Assembly (NCBI GenBank): GCA_934436435.1
Contig: CAKSAN010000004.1
Coordinates: forward strand, 1 to 64,000
DNA from: an uncultured Acetatifactor sp.
GTDB taxonomy: Bacteria > Bacillota > Clostridia > Lachnospirales > Lachnospiraceae
Reading direction: 5' to 3'
Length of the DNA: 64,000 bases
In this document: positions 48,364-56,297 of the stretch, in pieces
How the letters are laid out: each line of letters begins with the position of its first letter
Position numbering within the stretch: the stretch's first letter is position 1
Made by a program: the position numbers and the translations under genes
The notes under the pieces: model-generated
The model's input: the letters and a program-made list of their open reading frames with translations, nothing else
What the model was told of the DNA's origin: nothing
The model's database searches: none

Positions 48364-48393
48364 GCGCGCCTTGCGGCGCACGTTTCTAAAGGG
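48361..48393 (+). repeat. Post-terminator repeat, copy A
   Basis: This 33-base stretch, containing GCGCCTTGCGGCG and TTTCTAAAGGG, recurs at 50055-50089. Both copies directly follow a hairpin terminator and flank the DUF4143 gene. Nearby, CTTAATCCGCC (48402-48412) has its inverse GGCGGATTAAG at 50109-50119. Confidence 0.6.
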
Positions 48394-48491
48394 TGAAAGT
48401 TCTTAATCCGCCCGTTTCGGTGTTTCCAACACGATACTTGTCACCGATTCTGTTAATTATATTAAATCTATTTATAGTTACTCTCCTTTGC

Positions 48492-49832
48492 TCATCCGTG
48501 TTTATCTTCCAACGCCAGACCGATCAACCGGCCTGCCTGATCAGCCATAAACAGAGGGATGTTCAGCATATCATCATCCAGTTTTAGATTGTCAAGGGAG
48601 AAACGTACACGAAGCTTAACCTTATCCGGGAACAGTTCCTTGAACTTCTTGAGGCTCTTGCTGGATATATTGGCTTCAGATTTAACTTCGACCGGGAAAA
48701 TATCGTTCTCTCGCTGGATTAGAAAATCCACTTCATAGGGCGGATTGCTTTGGCTCCAGTAACGAGGGGGCACCTCAAACTGTGTAATCAAAGTTTGCAG
48801 CACAAAGTTTTCGGTCAGTGCGCCTTTGAACTCGGTGAACAGGCGGTTGCCTTCACCAAAAGCAGTAGGCGACAACTGGGCCAGACGGCGAAGCAGACCT
48901 ACATCCACCAGATAAATTTTGAAGGCGGAGAGGTCATCGTAAGCGGACACAGGCAGGCCAGGAGCGGTGCTGCGGTAGATTTTATGAACAAGTCTGGCAT
49001 CCACCAGCCACTGCAGAGCGTCCTCATATTCACGGGCTCTTGCTCCTTCTTTGACAACCTTGTAAATGAACTTTTTGTTTTCTCTTGCCAGCTGAGAAGG
49101 AATAGACTTCCAGATCATAGATATCTTCGGAAACTCGCTGATATTGGGATGCTTTGCAAAGTCACGTTCATAGGCACCAATAATTCCGGACAGGGACTCC
49201 TGCATAGCGGCAACGTCACGGGCTTCCGTCCACATCAGCACCGGTTCCGGCATCCCGCCAGTGACATAGTACATCTTCAATTTCTCGTACAGAGGATTGA
49301 AGAATGCATCGGGGATCGGCTCAATGGTGTCCACACTTTCCAGATATGCAGCAAGGTTTTCATCACCATTGGCAATCAGAAATTCCGAAAAAGTCATAGG
49401 ATCAATCTGCATGAAGTTGACCTTGCCCACGGGGAAAGAAGAGGGCTTTGCCAGGGCAATGCCCAATAGAGAACCGGCGCAGGCAATATGATACTGCGGG
49501 GCGTTCTCACAGAAATACTTCATGGAGTTGATGACTTTAGGACAGTCCTGCACCTCATCAAAAATGATGAGAGTTTTTTCCGGCATAATCTTCTGACCAC
49601 TGGCCAGCATCAAGTTCTGCAGGATACGATCAACATCTTTGGTGGTTTCAAAGAACTGTTTGTATTCCTCGTTTTCATCAAAGTTAAAATAAGCGGTATT
49701 CTCATAGTAACGCTTGCCGAACTCTTTCAGAATCCATGTTTTGCCTACCTGCCGCACACCCTTCAGAATCAAGGGCTTGCGGTAGGGAGAATTCTTCCAG
49801 TCCAGCAGCTTTTTTAAAATAAATCGTTCCAT
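48492..49832 (-). CDS. AAA ATPase with DUF4143
   Basis: 446 residues from the ATG at 49832 (GAGGAG upstream; a GTG at 49847 is possible). Walker A is in LKGVRQVGKTWILKEFGKRYY, Walker B in LIIFDEVQDCPKVINSMKYF, with CAGSLLGIAL as sensor. The C-terminal DUF4143 part has a nuclease-like pattern, YWSQSNPPYEVDFLIQRENDIFPVEVKSE. The family is abundant and often mobile in anaerobes; its role is unsettled. The gene is alone, opposite to its neighbours, and flanked by copies of a short repeat, consistent with insertion. Confidence 0.88.
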   Translation of the reverse strand: MERFILKKLLDWKNSPYRKPLILKGVRQVGKTWILKEFGKRYYENTAYFNFDENEEYKQFFETTKDVDRILQNLMLASGQKIMPEKTLIIFDEVQDCPKVINSMKYFCENAPQYHIACAGSLLGIALAKPSSFPVGKVNFMQIDPMTFSEFLIANGDENLAAYLESVDTIEPIPDAFFNPLYEKLKMYYVTGGMPEPVLMWTEARDVAAMQESLSGIIGAYERDFAKHPNISEFPKISMIWKSIPSQLARENKKFIYKVVKEGARAREYEDALQWLVDARLVHKIYRSTAPGLPVSAYDDLSAFKIYLVDVGLLRRLAQLSPTAFGEGNRLFTEFKGALTENFVLQTLITQFEVPPRYWSQSNPPYEVDFLIQRENDIFPVEVKSEANISSKSLKKFKELFPDKVKLRVRFSLDNLKLDDDMLNIPLFMADQAGRLIGLALEDKHG

Positions 49833-50019
49833 AGAGTCACTCCTCACACTTTTATTGGGACTTTAGTGTTTCTCGATCACATTTTTATTATATTCAAAAA
49901 TTACAAAAAAACAACCCATATCACAAAATTATACGGATTTTTCGGAGCTGAAATCACACATTTATATGTGCAAAGTGGAACGATAAACGAGTACAAGTCT
50001 TTGTATAGCTATTGACTGA

Positions 50020-50057
50020 ACAGCGGCAGGGAATTATCGTCCCTGCCGCTGTGTTTT
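50020..50057 (+). terminator. Strong hairpin terminator in the DUF4143-pseudogene gap
   Basis: ACAGCGGCAGGGA (50020-50032) pairs with TCCCTGCCGCTGT (50040-50052), followed by GTTTT. No + strand gene precedes it directly, which suggests that a gene once ending here was lost. Confidence 0.75.
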
Positions 50058-50089
50058 GGTGCGCCTTGCGGCGTAGTTTTCTAAAGGGG
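50055..50089 (+). repeat. Post-terminator repeat, copy B
   Basis: Near-copy of 48361-48393, sharing GCGCCTTGCGGCG and TTTCTAAAGGG. The rest of the gap from 49833 to 50357 holds a terminator, a possible coding remnant and a perfect 10-bp hairpin TTGAGGTTCC/GGAACCTCAA (50205-50229), otherwise A+T-rich sequence without a gene. Confidence 0.6.
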
Positions 50090-50090
50090 G

Positions 50091-50195
50091 GATTCTATAG
50101 CAGGAACAGGCGGATTAAGGAAAATATTTTTCAGCATCATAAATGCCTTGGGTTATGAGGTGCAGCTTGTCAAAAAGTCATCAGGTAAAAGATAA
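50091..50195 (+). pseudogene. Possible C-terminal remnant of a helix-turn-helix protein
   Basis: An open stretch ending in TAA at 50193-50195 reads GLRKIFFSIINALGYEVQLV in its middle, like the last helices of Xre/HipB-type regulators (LxKIxxALGYE). No start codon or upstream helix-turn-helix is visible. The call rests on this weak resemblance only. Confidence 0.28.
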
Positions 50196-50357
50196 AACAG
50201 AATATTGAGGTTCCACATGGGAACCTCAAACATTTTACCATAAAATTTCGCTATCCAATACTCTAAAAATCAGAGAAATCTCTCAAAATTACCCCTAAAA
50301 ATCTAAAAATCACAGGAAGTTATATCCAATTCTTACGGTACGAACCTCGGAAAGAGA

Positions 50358-50585
50358 GTGGCAAACTTCCTGAACAACGGAATGGATCAGTACTATGTGT
50401 TCCAGAACTCCTTCAACAGAGAGAGCATTCAGGTGCTGGATCTGTATGTGTATAACATCGGTATGACCGGACGAAGCATGTCACTGGCCACCGCAGTCGG
50501 TATTATGAAGAGCTTAGTCAGTGTAACGCTGTTGATGATCGTGAACTTCGTATCTAAGAAAACACGTGGCGAAAGTATTGTGTAG
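50358..50585 (+). pseudogene. 3' fragment of a sugar ABC permease (LplB type)
   Basis: About 75 codons match the end of LplB-type binding-protein-dependent permeases (FLNNGMDQYYVFQNSFNRES, ATAVGIMKSLVSVTLLMIVNFVSK, ending ESIV). Intact members have about 300 residues, so roughly three quarters of the 5' part is missing; the break is near 50358. A GTG with a purine-rich stretch before it is probably chance. Spacing to the next gene is as in an intact operon. Confidence 0.8.
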
Positions 50586-50642
50586 CCTGTTCAGAGTCAC
50601 GAAAACATCGATAAATGTGCATCCATAATAAGGAGGTTTCTC

Positions 50643-51194
50643 ATGACAACATCGGAGAAATATAAGATTAAAACCAAAGGCAAAGCGGGAGAGTGGAGCT
50701 TTCAGATCATAAACTATGCGGTCTTTGCGATCTTTGCCATCATATGTGTGTATCCTTTTTACTACCTGATCATCAATTCCATCAGCGCCAACGACTTAAG
50801 TGCCAACGGCATGGTCAACTGGCTGCCGAAGCAGATGCATCTGGGCAACTACAAAGAGGTATTGAAATTAAGCGGACTGGGCATGGCACTGTTCGTATCC
50901 GTAGCCAGAACGGTCCTGGGCACGGCCTGTACGGTATTGGCCAGTGCTTATCTGGGATTCATGTTTACCCAGCAGAAGATGTGGCACAGAAAACTGTGGT
51001 ATCGTCTGATCGTCATTACGATGTACTTCAATGCAGGTCTGATCCCCATGTTTATGACCATGAAGACGCTGCACCTGACCAACAATTTTTAAGTGTATAT
51101 CATTCCGGCCATTGTACAGCCTTTTAACATCATCATGGTAAAGACTTATGTGGAATCCATTCCGGCATCCCTGCAGGAGGCTGCGGAGATCGAC
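50643..51194 (+). pseudogene. Sugar ABC permease (LplC/YtcP type), nonsense and truncated
   Basis: A good AAGGAGG and ATG open a normal LplC-type permease (YAVFAIFAIICVYPFYYLI; IVITMYFNAGLIPMFMTMK). A TAA at 51090-51092 interrupts it after LTNNF, where relatives continue with a hydrophobic residue; TTA to TAA would explain it. Past the stop the homology resumes in frame (VYIIPAIVQPFNIIMVKTYVESIPASLQEAAEIDGA) and ends abruptly near 51194, where binding-protein sequence begins. The coupling loop EAAEIDGA is kept, the last part is lost. Confidence 0.83.
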
Positions 51195-52333
51195 GGGGCA
51201 GTCCCCAGTGAGATTTCCAATCAGCCCGCTACCGAGCCCTGTGAGGCTATGGAGCCTACCAATGCACCTTCCATCCGTTGGGATATTTACGGTGAGGTAG
51301 GCTATCCCAAGATGGATACCATGGAAGATCTGCTGGATGTCATGGAGCAGATGCAAGCCGCAGCGGAACAGAGTGATTCCGGCAAGGCTGTCTATGCGTT
51401 CTCTCTGTTCAAAGACTGGGACGGCGATGTAATGCAGAATGCCAGCGCGCTGTGCGCCCTGTACGGTTACGAGCCCATGGGCTTTGTCATGGCAAAAGTA
51501 GATGGTTCCGAAAGCCAGAGTGTCATCGACAGCGAAGGTATTTATGTACAGAGCTTACGGCTTTTATATGAGGCAAATCAGAGAGGACTGGTAGATCCCG
51601 AGTCTACTACTCAGAATTTTGATACCTTGCAGACCAAGTACAGAGACGGCGGCGTGCTGTATTCCCTGTGGCCCTGGCTGGGTGCAGGACAGTACAACAC
51701 TTCCGAGAACACCGCAGCGGGCAAGGGATTTGCATCGGCTATCATCGGCGATATGCAGTGCCTGTCCTACGGTTCCATGCCCCTCGGCAAAATGGAAGTA
51801 GGTATGATGGTAGGAAGCCAGACCAAGGATCCTCAGAGAATCGTAGATTTCATTGACTGGTTATATTCCCCCGAAGGTATCGAGGCAGCCTGCCCTCAGA
51901 CCGGTGGCGGATGTGGCCCCGAAGGTCTGACCTGGGAAATGAAGGACGGTGAGCCTGTCCTGACCGAGTTCGGTGTGAAAGCCTTCGTAGATATTGATCC
52001 TGATTTACAGGTTCCCGACGAATGGGGCGGCGGTACCTGGAAAGACGGTGTCTCCGCGCTGAATGTCAAGACGGTAGGTGTGGTGGACTGTGATGAAAGC
52101 ACCGGTATGTGCTACAACTATCAGAGATGGGCAGATTACCAGAAGAGAACCGCAACGGCCCTGCAGGAAGACTGGTCCGCACATAATGACGGCGCATTAT
52201 CTTCCATCGAATACATGAAGGATAAGAATCTGCTGATGGTATTGCCGGTACCAATTATGCAACACCGGAGTACACCACTGACATCAGCACCATCAAGGAG
52301 CAGTGCAAACAGGTCATCGTAGCAGAATCCTGG
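51195..52333 (+). pseudogene. Internal fragment of an LplA-type solute-binding protein
   Basis: Joined in frame to the permease fragment, residues from SEISNQPATEPCEAMEP on resemble the middle of large sugar-binding lipoproteins of clostridial importers (MDTMEDLLDVMEQMQAA; FIDWLYSPEGIEAACPQTGG). The signal peptide and first lobe are missing. Near 52245 a one-base loss shifts the frame: the frame ending at 52322 is spurious after LLMVLP, while the +1 frame continues GTNYATPEYTTDISTIKEQC. The fragment ends near 52333 where GH42 sequence starts. Confidence 0.8.
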
Positions 52334-53806
52334 AATACGGCATTCTGGGGACATACCTTCTATGACTGGGAGGAGATTGTGGTACCGGACCTTCGGAGTG
52401 AGCATTTTGCCACGGAGCGGACCATGTTTCAGGGGATCTCTCTGGATTATCGAAGATTCCAGTCGGATGCCATGCTGGACTGCTACAAATTGGAGCGGGA
52501 TGTGATCAAAAAGGTGCTCCCGGAGGCGAAGGTGACTACGAACCTCATGGGATTTTATAAGCCTCTGGACTATTTCAAGTGGGCGAAGGAGATGGACTTT
52601 GTCTCCTGGGACAATTACCCTTCCAACGAGGACTCCTACACCCGGATCGCCATGGCCCATGATCTCATGAGGGGGATCGGCGGCGGGGCGCCTTTTGCCC
52701 TGATGGAGCAGACCCCCAGTGTAACCAACTGGCTTCCTTACAATGCATTGAAGCGTCCCGGCGTTATGCGGTTGTGGAGTATGCAGGCCATGGCTCACGG
52801 CGCGGATACGGTGATGTTTTTCCAGATGCGGCGCACAGTGGGGGCCTGCGAGAAGTACCATGGTGCGGTGATTGATCATGTGGGAACGGAAAATACCCGG
52901 GTATTCCGGGAGATCACAAAACTGGGCGGGGAACTCAAACATCTGGGAACGGACACCATGCAGATGCGGACGGAATCGAAGATCGGTATTTTCTTTGACT
53001 GGGACAACTGGTGGGCACTGGAATATTCTGCGGGCCCCAGCTGTGAACTGAAATATCTGACGGAAGTGTTCCGGTATTATGATGCTCTGCGCAGAGAGGG
53101 CTACGATGTGGATTTCGTATCACCGGAGGATGATTTCGGCGGATACCGGCTCCTGATCGCACCGGTCTGGTATATGGTAAAAGGAACTACGGATGAGAAA
53201 CTCCGGAAATTCGTGAAAGAGGGCGGAAGGTTCCTGACGACCTTTTTCAGCGGGATCGTACAGGAAAACGATCTGGTGACCCTGGGAGGCTATCCCGGAA
53301 AACTGCGGGACATTCTGGGCATCTGGGTGGAAGAGCAGGATGCGCTGCCTCATGGTGTTTCCAATGAATTTATCTATCACGGGGAAAAATACCCGGCGAC
53401 GCTGCTCTGTGATCTGTTGCATTTAGAAGGAGCAAAGCAGCTGGATGAGAGCGGCTACGGCAAGGACTTTTATCAGGGGATGCCGGTGCTGACCTGCAAT
53501 TCCTATGGGGAAGGAAAGGCCTATTATGTGGCCACGGCTTCCGATGAGAAGTTCTACCGTAAGTTCCTTAAGGATATCTGTGAAGAAGCGGAAATTCAAC
53601 CGGCATTACAGGTGCCGGAAGGTGTGGAAGTCACTGCCAGAAGCAGGGGAGAGCAGAAATTGTGGTATCTGCTCAATCACAATGAGACACCGGCAATGGT
53701 AAAGCTGCCGTTTTCCACGGAGGATCTTCTGACAGGAGAAAGCAGAACTGCCGGGGAGATCACTCTGGCACCGAAAGATGTCGTGATCCTGCGTCGGATG
53801 CAGTAA
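52334..53806 (+). pseudogene. 3' fragment of a GH42 beta-galactosidase
   Basis: About 490 codons match the later part of GH42 enzymes: FWGHTFYDWEEIV, KWAKEMDFVSWDNYPSNED, the nucleophile Glu in FALMEQTPSVTNW, then the trimerisation domain (ESKIGIFFDWDNWW; YDVDFVSPEDDFGGYRLLIAP) and the C-terminal beta domain. The first 170-200 residues, which hold the acid/base Glu (usually in an NE motif), are missing and replaced by binding-protein sequence. Without them the product cannot be active. The open frame from GTG 52379 has no evident ribosome site. Confidence 0.85.
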
Positions 53807-53818
53807 CAGTAATTAAGA

Positions 53819-53858
53819 AAAAAGAGCCGTTTCCCGGGGCGCGGGAGACGGCTCTTTT
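53819..53858. terminator. Bidirectional terminator between GH42 remnant and pyrI
   Basis: AAAGAGCCGT (53821-53830) pairs with ACGGCTCTTT (53848-53857), with inner CCC/GGG pairs; A-run on the left and T-run on the right suit both strands. Confidence 0.85.
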
Positions 53859-53879
53859 GACATCTTATGATTGGGAAAT

Positions 53880-54308
53880 TTAGCTTTCGCTGTATTTCTC
53901 TTCGCAGTATTTGCAGCGGTAGATCTCTTTTTTCTCATCTGAGAGGACGAATACATGGGGCAGTCCCTGCTCGATGGAAGTGATGCATCTGGGGTTGCGG
54001 CATTTGATGACATTTTTGATCTGCTTGGGAAGTACCAGTTCTTTCTTCTCCACGATCTCTCCGTTTTTGATTACGTTGACTGTGATGTTGTGGTCGATGA
54101 ATGCAAGTACATCCAGATCCAGCATATCGATGTCACATTCTACTTTCAGAATGTCTTTCTTGCCCATTTTTCCGCTGCGGGCATTTTTAATGATAGCAAC
54201 GGTGCAGTCAAGCTTATCCAGCTGAAGATGCTCATAGATAGAGAGACTTTTTCCGGCTTTGATATGGTCGAGGACGAAGCCCTCTTCGATTTTTCCTACA
54301 TTTAACAT
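53880..54308 (-). CDS. pyrI: Aspartate carbamoyltransferase regulatory chain
   Basis: 142 residues from the ATG at 54308, which follows GGAG and gives the usual start MLNVGKIEEGFVLDHI; an ATG at 54320 is possible. PyrI binds nucleotides and joins PyrB trimers in the dodecamer. The C-terminal zinc site is complete: CRNPRC and CKYC about 28 residues apart. The basic AIIKNARSGKMGKKD segment is the nucleotide-site region. It lies 72 bases after pyrB and ends the transcript. Confidence 0.95.
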   Translation of the reverse strand: MLNVGKIEEGFVLDHIKAGKSLSIYEHLQLDKLDCTVAIIKNARSGKMGKKDILKVECDIDMLDLDVLAFIDHNITVNVIKNGEIVEKKELVLPKQIKNVIKCRNPRCITSIEQGLPHVFVLSDEKKEIYRCKYCEEKYSES

Positions 54309-54380
54309 TTTATTCTCCATTCTGCGGACGCATTCACGCCCTGCATGATTCCTATAATTTATCGCACAAGATATCCAACA

Positions 54381-55292
54381 TTATGCCAGACCCAGCAAAG
54401 TCAGGATCAGAGCCATGCGGACATAGACACCGAACTGGGCCTGCTTGAAGTAAGCGGCTCTGGGATCGTCATCGACTTCCACGGAGATCTCGTTGACTCT
54501 GGGAAGGGGGTGCAGTACCAGCATATCGGGCTTGGCCAGTTCCATTTTTTCCCGGGTCAGTACATAGAAATCTTTCAGACGGACATAATCCTCTTCGTTG
54601 AAGAAACGCTCTTTCTGGACACGGGTCATGTATAAGAGATCAAGCTCGGGCATCACGTCTTCCAGACGGATGACTTCCTGAAAAGGAATGCCTTTTTCAC
54701 GGAGCATGTCGGTGACATAGTCGGGGATCTTCAGCTCCTCGGGAGAGATGAAGATGAATTTGATGCCTTCATAACGCACCAGTGCGTTGATCAGGGAGTG
54801 TACGGTACGGCCGAATTTCAGGTCACCGCACAGACCGATGGTGAAATTATTGAGATCGCCGTGCAGGCTGCGGATGGTCTGCAGGTCGGTCAGGGTCTGG
54901 GTGGGATGCTGATGTCCGCCGTCACCGGCATTGATCACGGGGATCAGGGATTTCTCTGCGGCTACCATGGGAGCGCCTTCCTTGGGATGACGCATAGCGC
55001 AGATGTCCGCATAGCAGGAGATGATGCGGATGGTATCGGATACACTTTCTCCCTTGGATGCGGAAGAGGAAGCAGCATCGGAGAAGCCGATGACTCTGCC
55101 ACCCAGACGGGTCATGGCAGACTCGAAGCTAAGTCTTGTGCGGGTGCTGGGCTCGTAGAAGCAGGTGGCCAGGATCTTTCCGTCGCATTTGTGGGCGTAT
55201 TTGGCGGGATCCTTCTCAATGTCGTCTGCCAGAGCGAACAGTTTGTCCAGTTCCTCAACAGAGAAGTCAAGTGGGTTCATCAAGTGTCTCAT
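54381..55292 (-). CDS. pyrB: Aspartate carbamoyltransferase catalytic chain
   Basis: 303 residues. PyrB makes carbamoyl-aspartate, the first committed step of pyrimidine synthesis. Carbamoyl phosphate motif [16 protein letters not shown], then [37 protein letters not shown], and the aspartate-site loop [21 protein letters not shown] precedes the ATG. Two strong hairpins lie upstream in its leader. Confidence 0.97.
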   Translation of the reverse strand: MRHLMNPLDFSVEELDKLFALADDIEKDPAKYAHKCDGKILATCFYEPSTRTRLSFESAMTRLGGRVIGFSDAASSSASKGESVSDTIRIISCYADICAMRHPKEGAPMVAAEKSLIPVINAGDGGHQHPTQTLTDLQTIRSLHGDLNNFTIGLCGDLKFGRTVHSLINALVRYEGIKFIFISPEELKIPDYVTDMLREKGIPFQEVIRLEDVMPELDLLYMTRVQKERFFNEEDYVRLKDFYVLTREKMELAKPDMLVLHPLPRVNEISVEVDDDPRAAYFKQAQFGVYVRMALILTLLGLA

Positions 55293-55331
55293 TTTTTCAT
55301 TTCCTCATTTCTGCGCTGCTATTTTCGACAC

Positions 55332-55407
55332 AGTGAGTACGGAATAGGAGAATCCGTACTCACTTGTGTATGCGACATCATAAGAATACAGCGCTTTTCT
55401 TATGATG
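55332..55407 (-). promoter_or_regulatory. Two tandem hairpins in the pyrBI leader
   Basis: AGTGAGTACGGA (55332-55343) and TCCGTACTCACT (55353-55364) form a perfect 12-bp stem with a nine-base loop. CATCATAAGAA (55376-55386) and TTCTTATGATG (55397-55407) form a perfect 11-bp stem. Both lie 40 to 115 bases upstream of pyrB on its strand. Neither has a T-run, and I do not see the PyrR-binding loop consensus. A regulatory role is inferred. Confidence 0.55.
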
Positions 55408-55458
55408 CGGGTAGAAACATGGCCGCAGGAAGCAGACAGCTCATACCCTGACCAGAAA

Positions 55459-55487
55459 AAAGTCGAAGAGGAAAACTCTTCGACTTT
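55459..55487 (-). terminator. Intrinsic terminator after the nitroreductase
   Basis: AAAGTCGAAGAG (55459-55470) pairs exactly with CTCTTCGACTTT (55476-55487) over a five-base loop. On the minus strand it is followed by a T-run. It separates the nitroreductase from pyrB. Confidence 0.88.
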
Positions 55488-55491
55488 AAAA

Positions 55492-56031
55492 TTACTGTTG
55501 ATAAGATAACAGATCCGTTACGGGTTTCCGTTTGGGAGCAACGGGTGCTTCTGCGGGATAACCGATGGGGATCAGTGCGATCAGATCCTGATTTTCGGGA
55601 ATCTCAAGGAGATCAGCAGCTTCCTGCTGATCGAAGATACCCATGATCACGGTGCCAAGACCCTGCTCGTAAGCAGCCAGGCAAAATGCTTCGCTGGCAA
55701 CACCGGCATCAAACATCTGCCATGCATCGCCTCTTTGGGTGGTGAAGGAGCCGTCTCTCTCGAAACCGCTTCTGCCCTTGATCACGGTTACTGCAACGAC
55801 CATGGGAGCATTCTCCATGATCTTGCCATTACCCGGGAAGGAGGAAGTACATGCTGCCAGTTTCGCTTTCTTTTCGCCTTCCACAGCGAAATAACGAACG
55901 ATTTGTGTATGCTTCCAGCTGGGAGCATAAGAAGCTGTCTCTACGATCTGAGCCAGAAGCTCATGAGATACCGGCTGATCCGTATACTGACGGATACTTC
56001 TGCGGCCTGTAATACATTCTTTTGCGGTCAT
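55492..56031 (-). CDS. Nitroreductase-family flavoprotein
   Basis: 179 residues. RRSIRQYTDQPVSHELL at the N-terminus is the FMN-binding signature, followed by ASYAPSWKHTQIVRYF, DAGVASEAFCLAAYEQGLGTVIMGIF and ALIPIGYPAEAPVAPKRKPV near the end. Such enzymes reduce nitro groups, quinones or flavins with NAD(P)H; the native substrate is unknown. ACAGGAGGATAAACAC precedes the ATG. It appears to be a single-gene transcript. Confidence 0.92.
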   Translation of the reverse strand: MTAKECITGRRSIRQYTDQPVSHELLAQIVETASYAPSWKHTQIVRYFAVEGEKKAKLAACTSSFPGNGKIMENAPMVVAVTVIKGRSGFERDGSFTTQRGDAWQMFDAGVASEAFCLAAYEQGLGTVIMGIFDQQEAADLLEIPENQDLIALIPIGYPAEAPVAPKRKPVTDLLSYQQ

Positions 56032-56173
56032 GTGTTTATCCTCCTGTATTTTTGCATTTGTAATATAATAGCATTTCTGAAGGGTAGAATCAAGCAGGAA
56101 ATGATGAAAAAGAAAATATGATTAAATGAAAAAACTAAAAAAAATACATATTTACATAAAAATTTACACAATT

Positions 56174-56187
56174 TGTAAACGCTTACA
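56174..56187. promoter_or_regulatory. Perfect cre-type operator
   Basis: TGTAAACGCTTACA matches the cre consensus TGWAANCGNTNWCA at every position and is palindromic. It lies about 60-80 bases upstream of the promoter of the large glycosidase gene, a position suiting CcpA (or another LacI-family regulator) activation or repression. Confidence 0.75.
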
Positions 56188-56230
56188 AAAAAAGCCAGAA
56201 AAAAAGGAAATAAAATAATAATTTATTCCA

Positions 56231-56260
56231 TTCAGAAGAGACTCTTTCATTTTTTATAAT
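56231..56260 (+). promoter_or_regulatory. Promoter of the GH59-GH43 gene
   Basis: TATAAT at 56255-56260 with a weak -35 (TTCAGA, 56231-56236; spacer 18). The start codon follows 37 bases after the -10, with GGGAGGG as ribosome site. Confidence 0.55.
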
Positions 56261-56297
56261 GAATCATATAAAGAAATATGGGAGGGTATCCACATTT

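Noticed and set aside
48398..48491. Coding remnant mirroring the 50091-50195 stretch on the minus strand
   Set aside because: A short open stretch shares a GGLR-like end, but it is too short and has no family resemblance.
52379..53806. Intact 475-residue GH42 enzyme
   Set aside because: The frame lacks the N-terminal region with the acid/base Glu, and homology continues upstream of its GTG into a chimeric junction.
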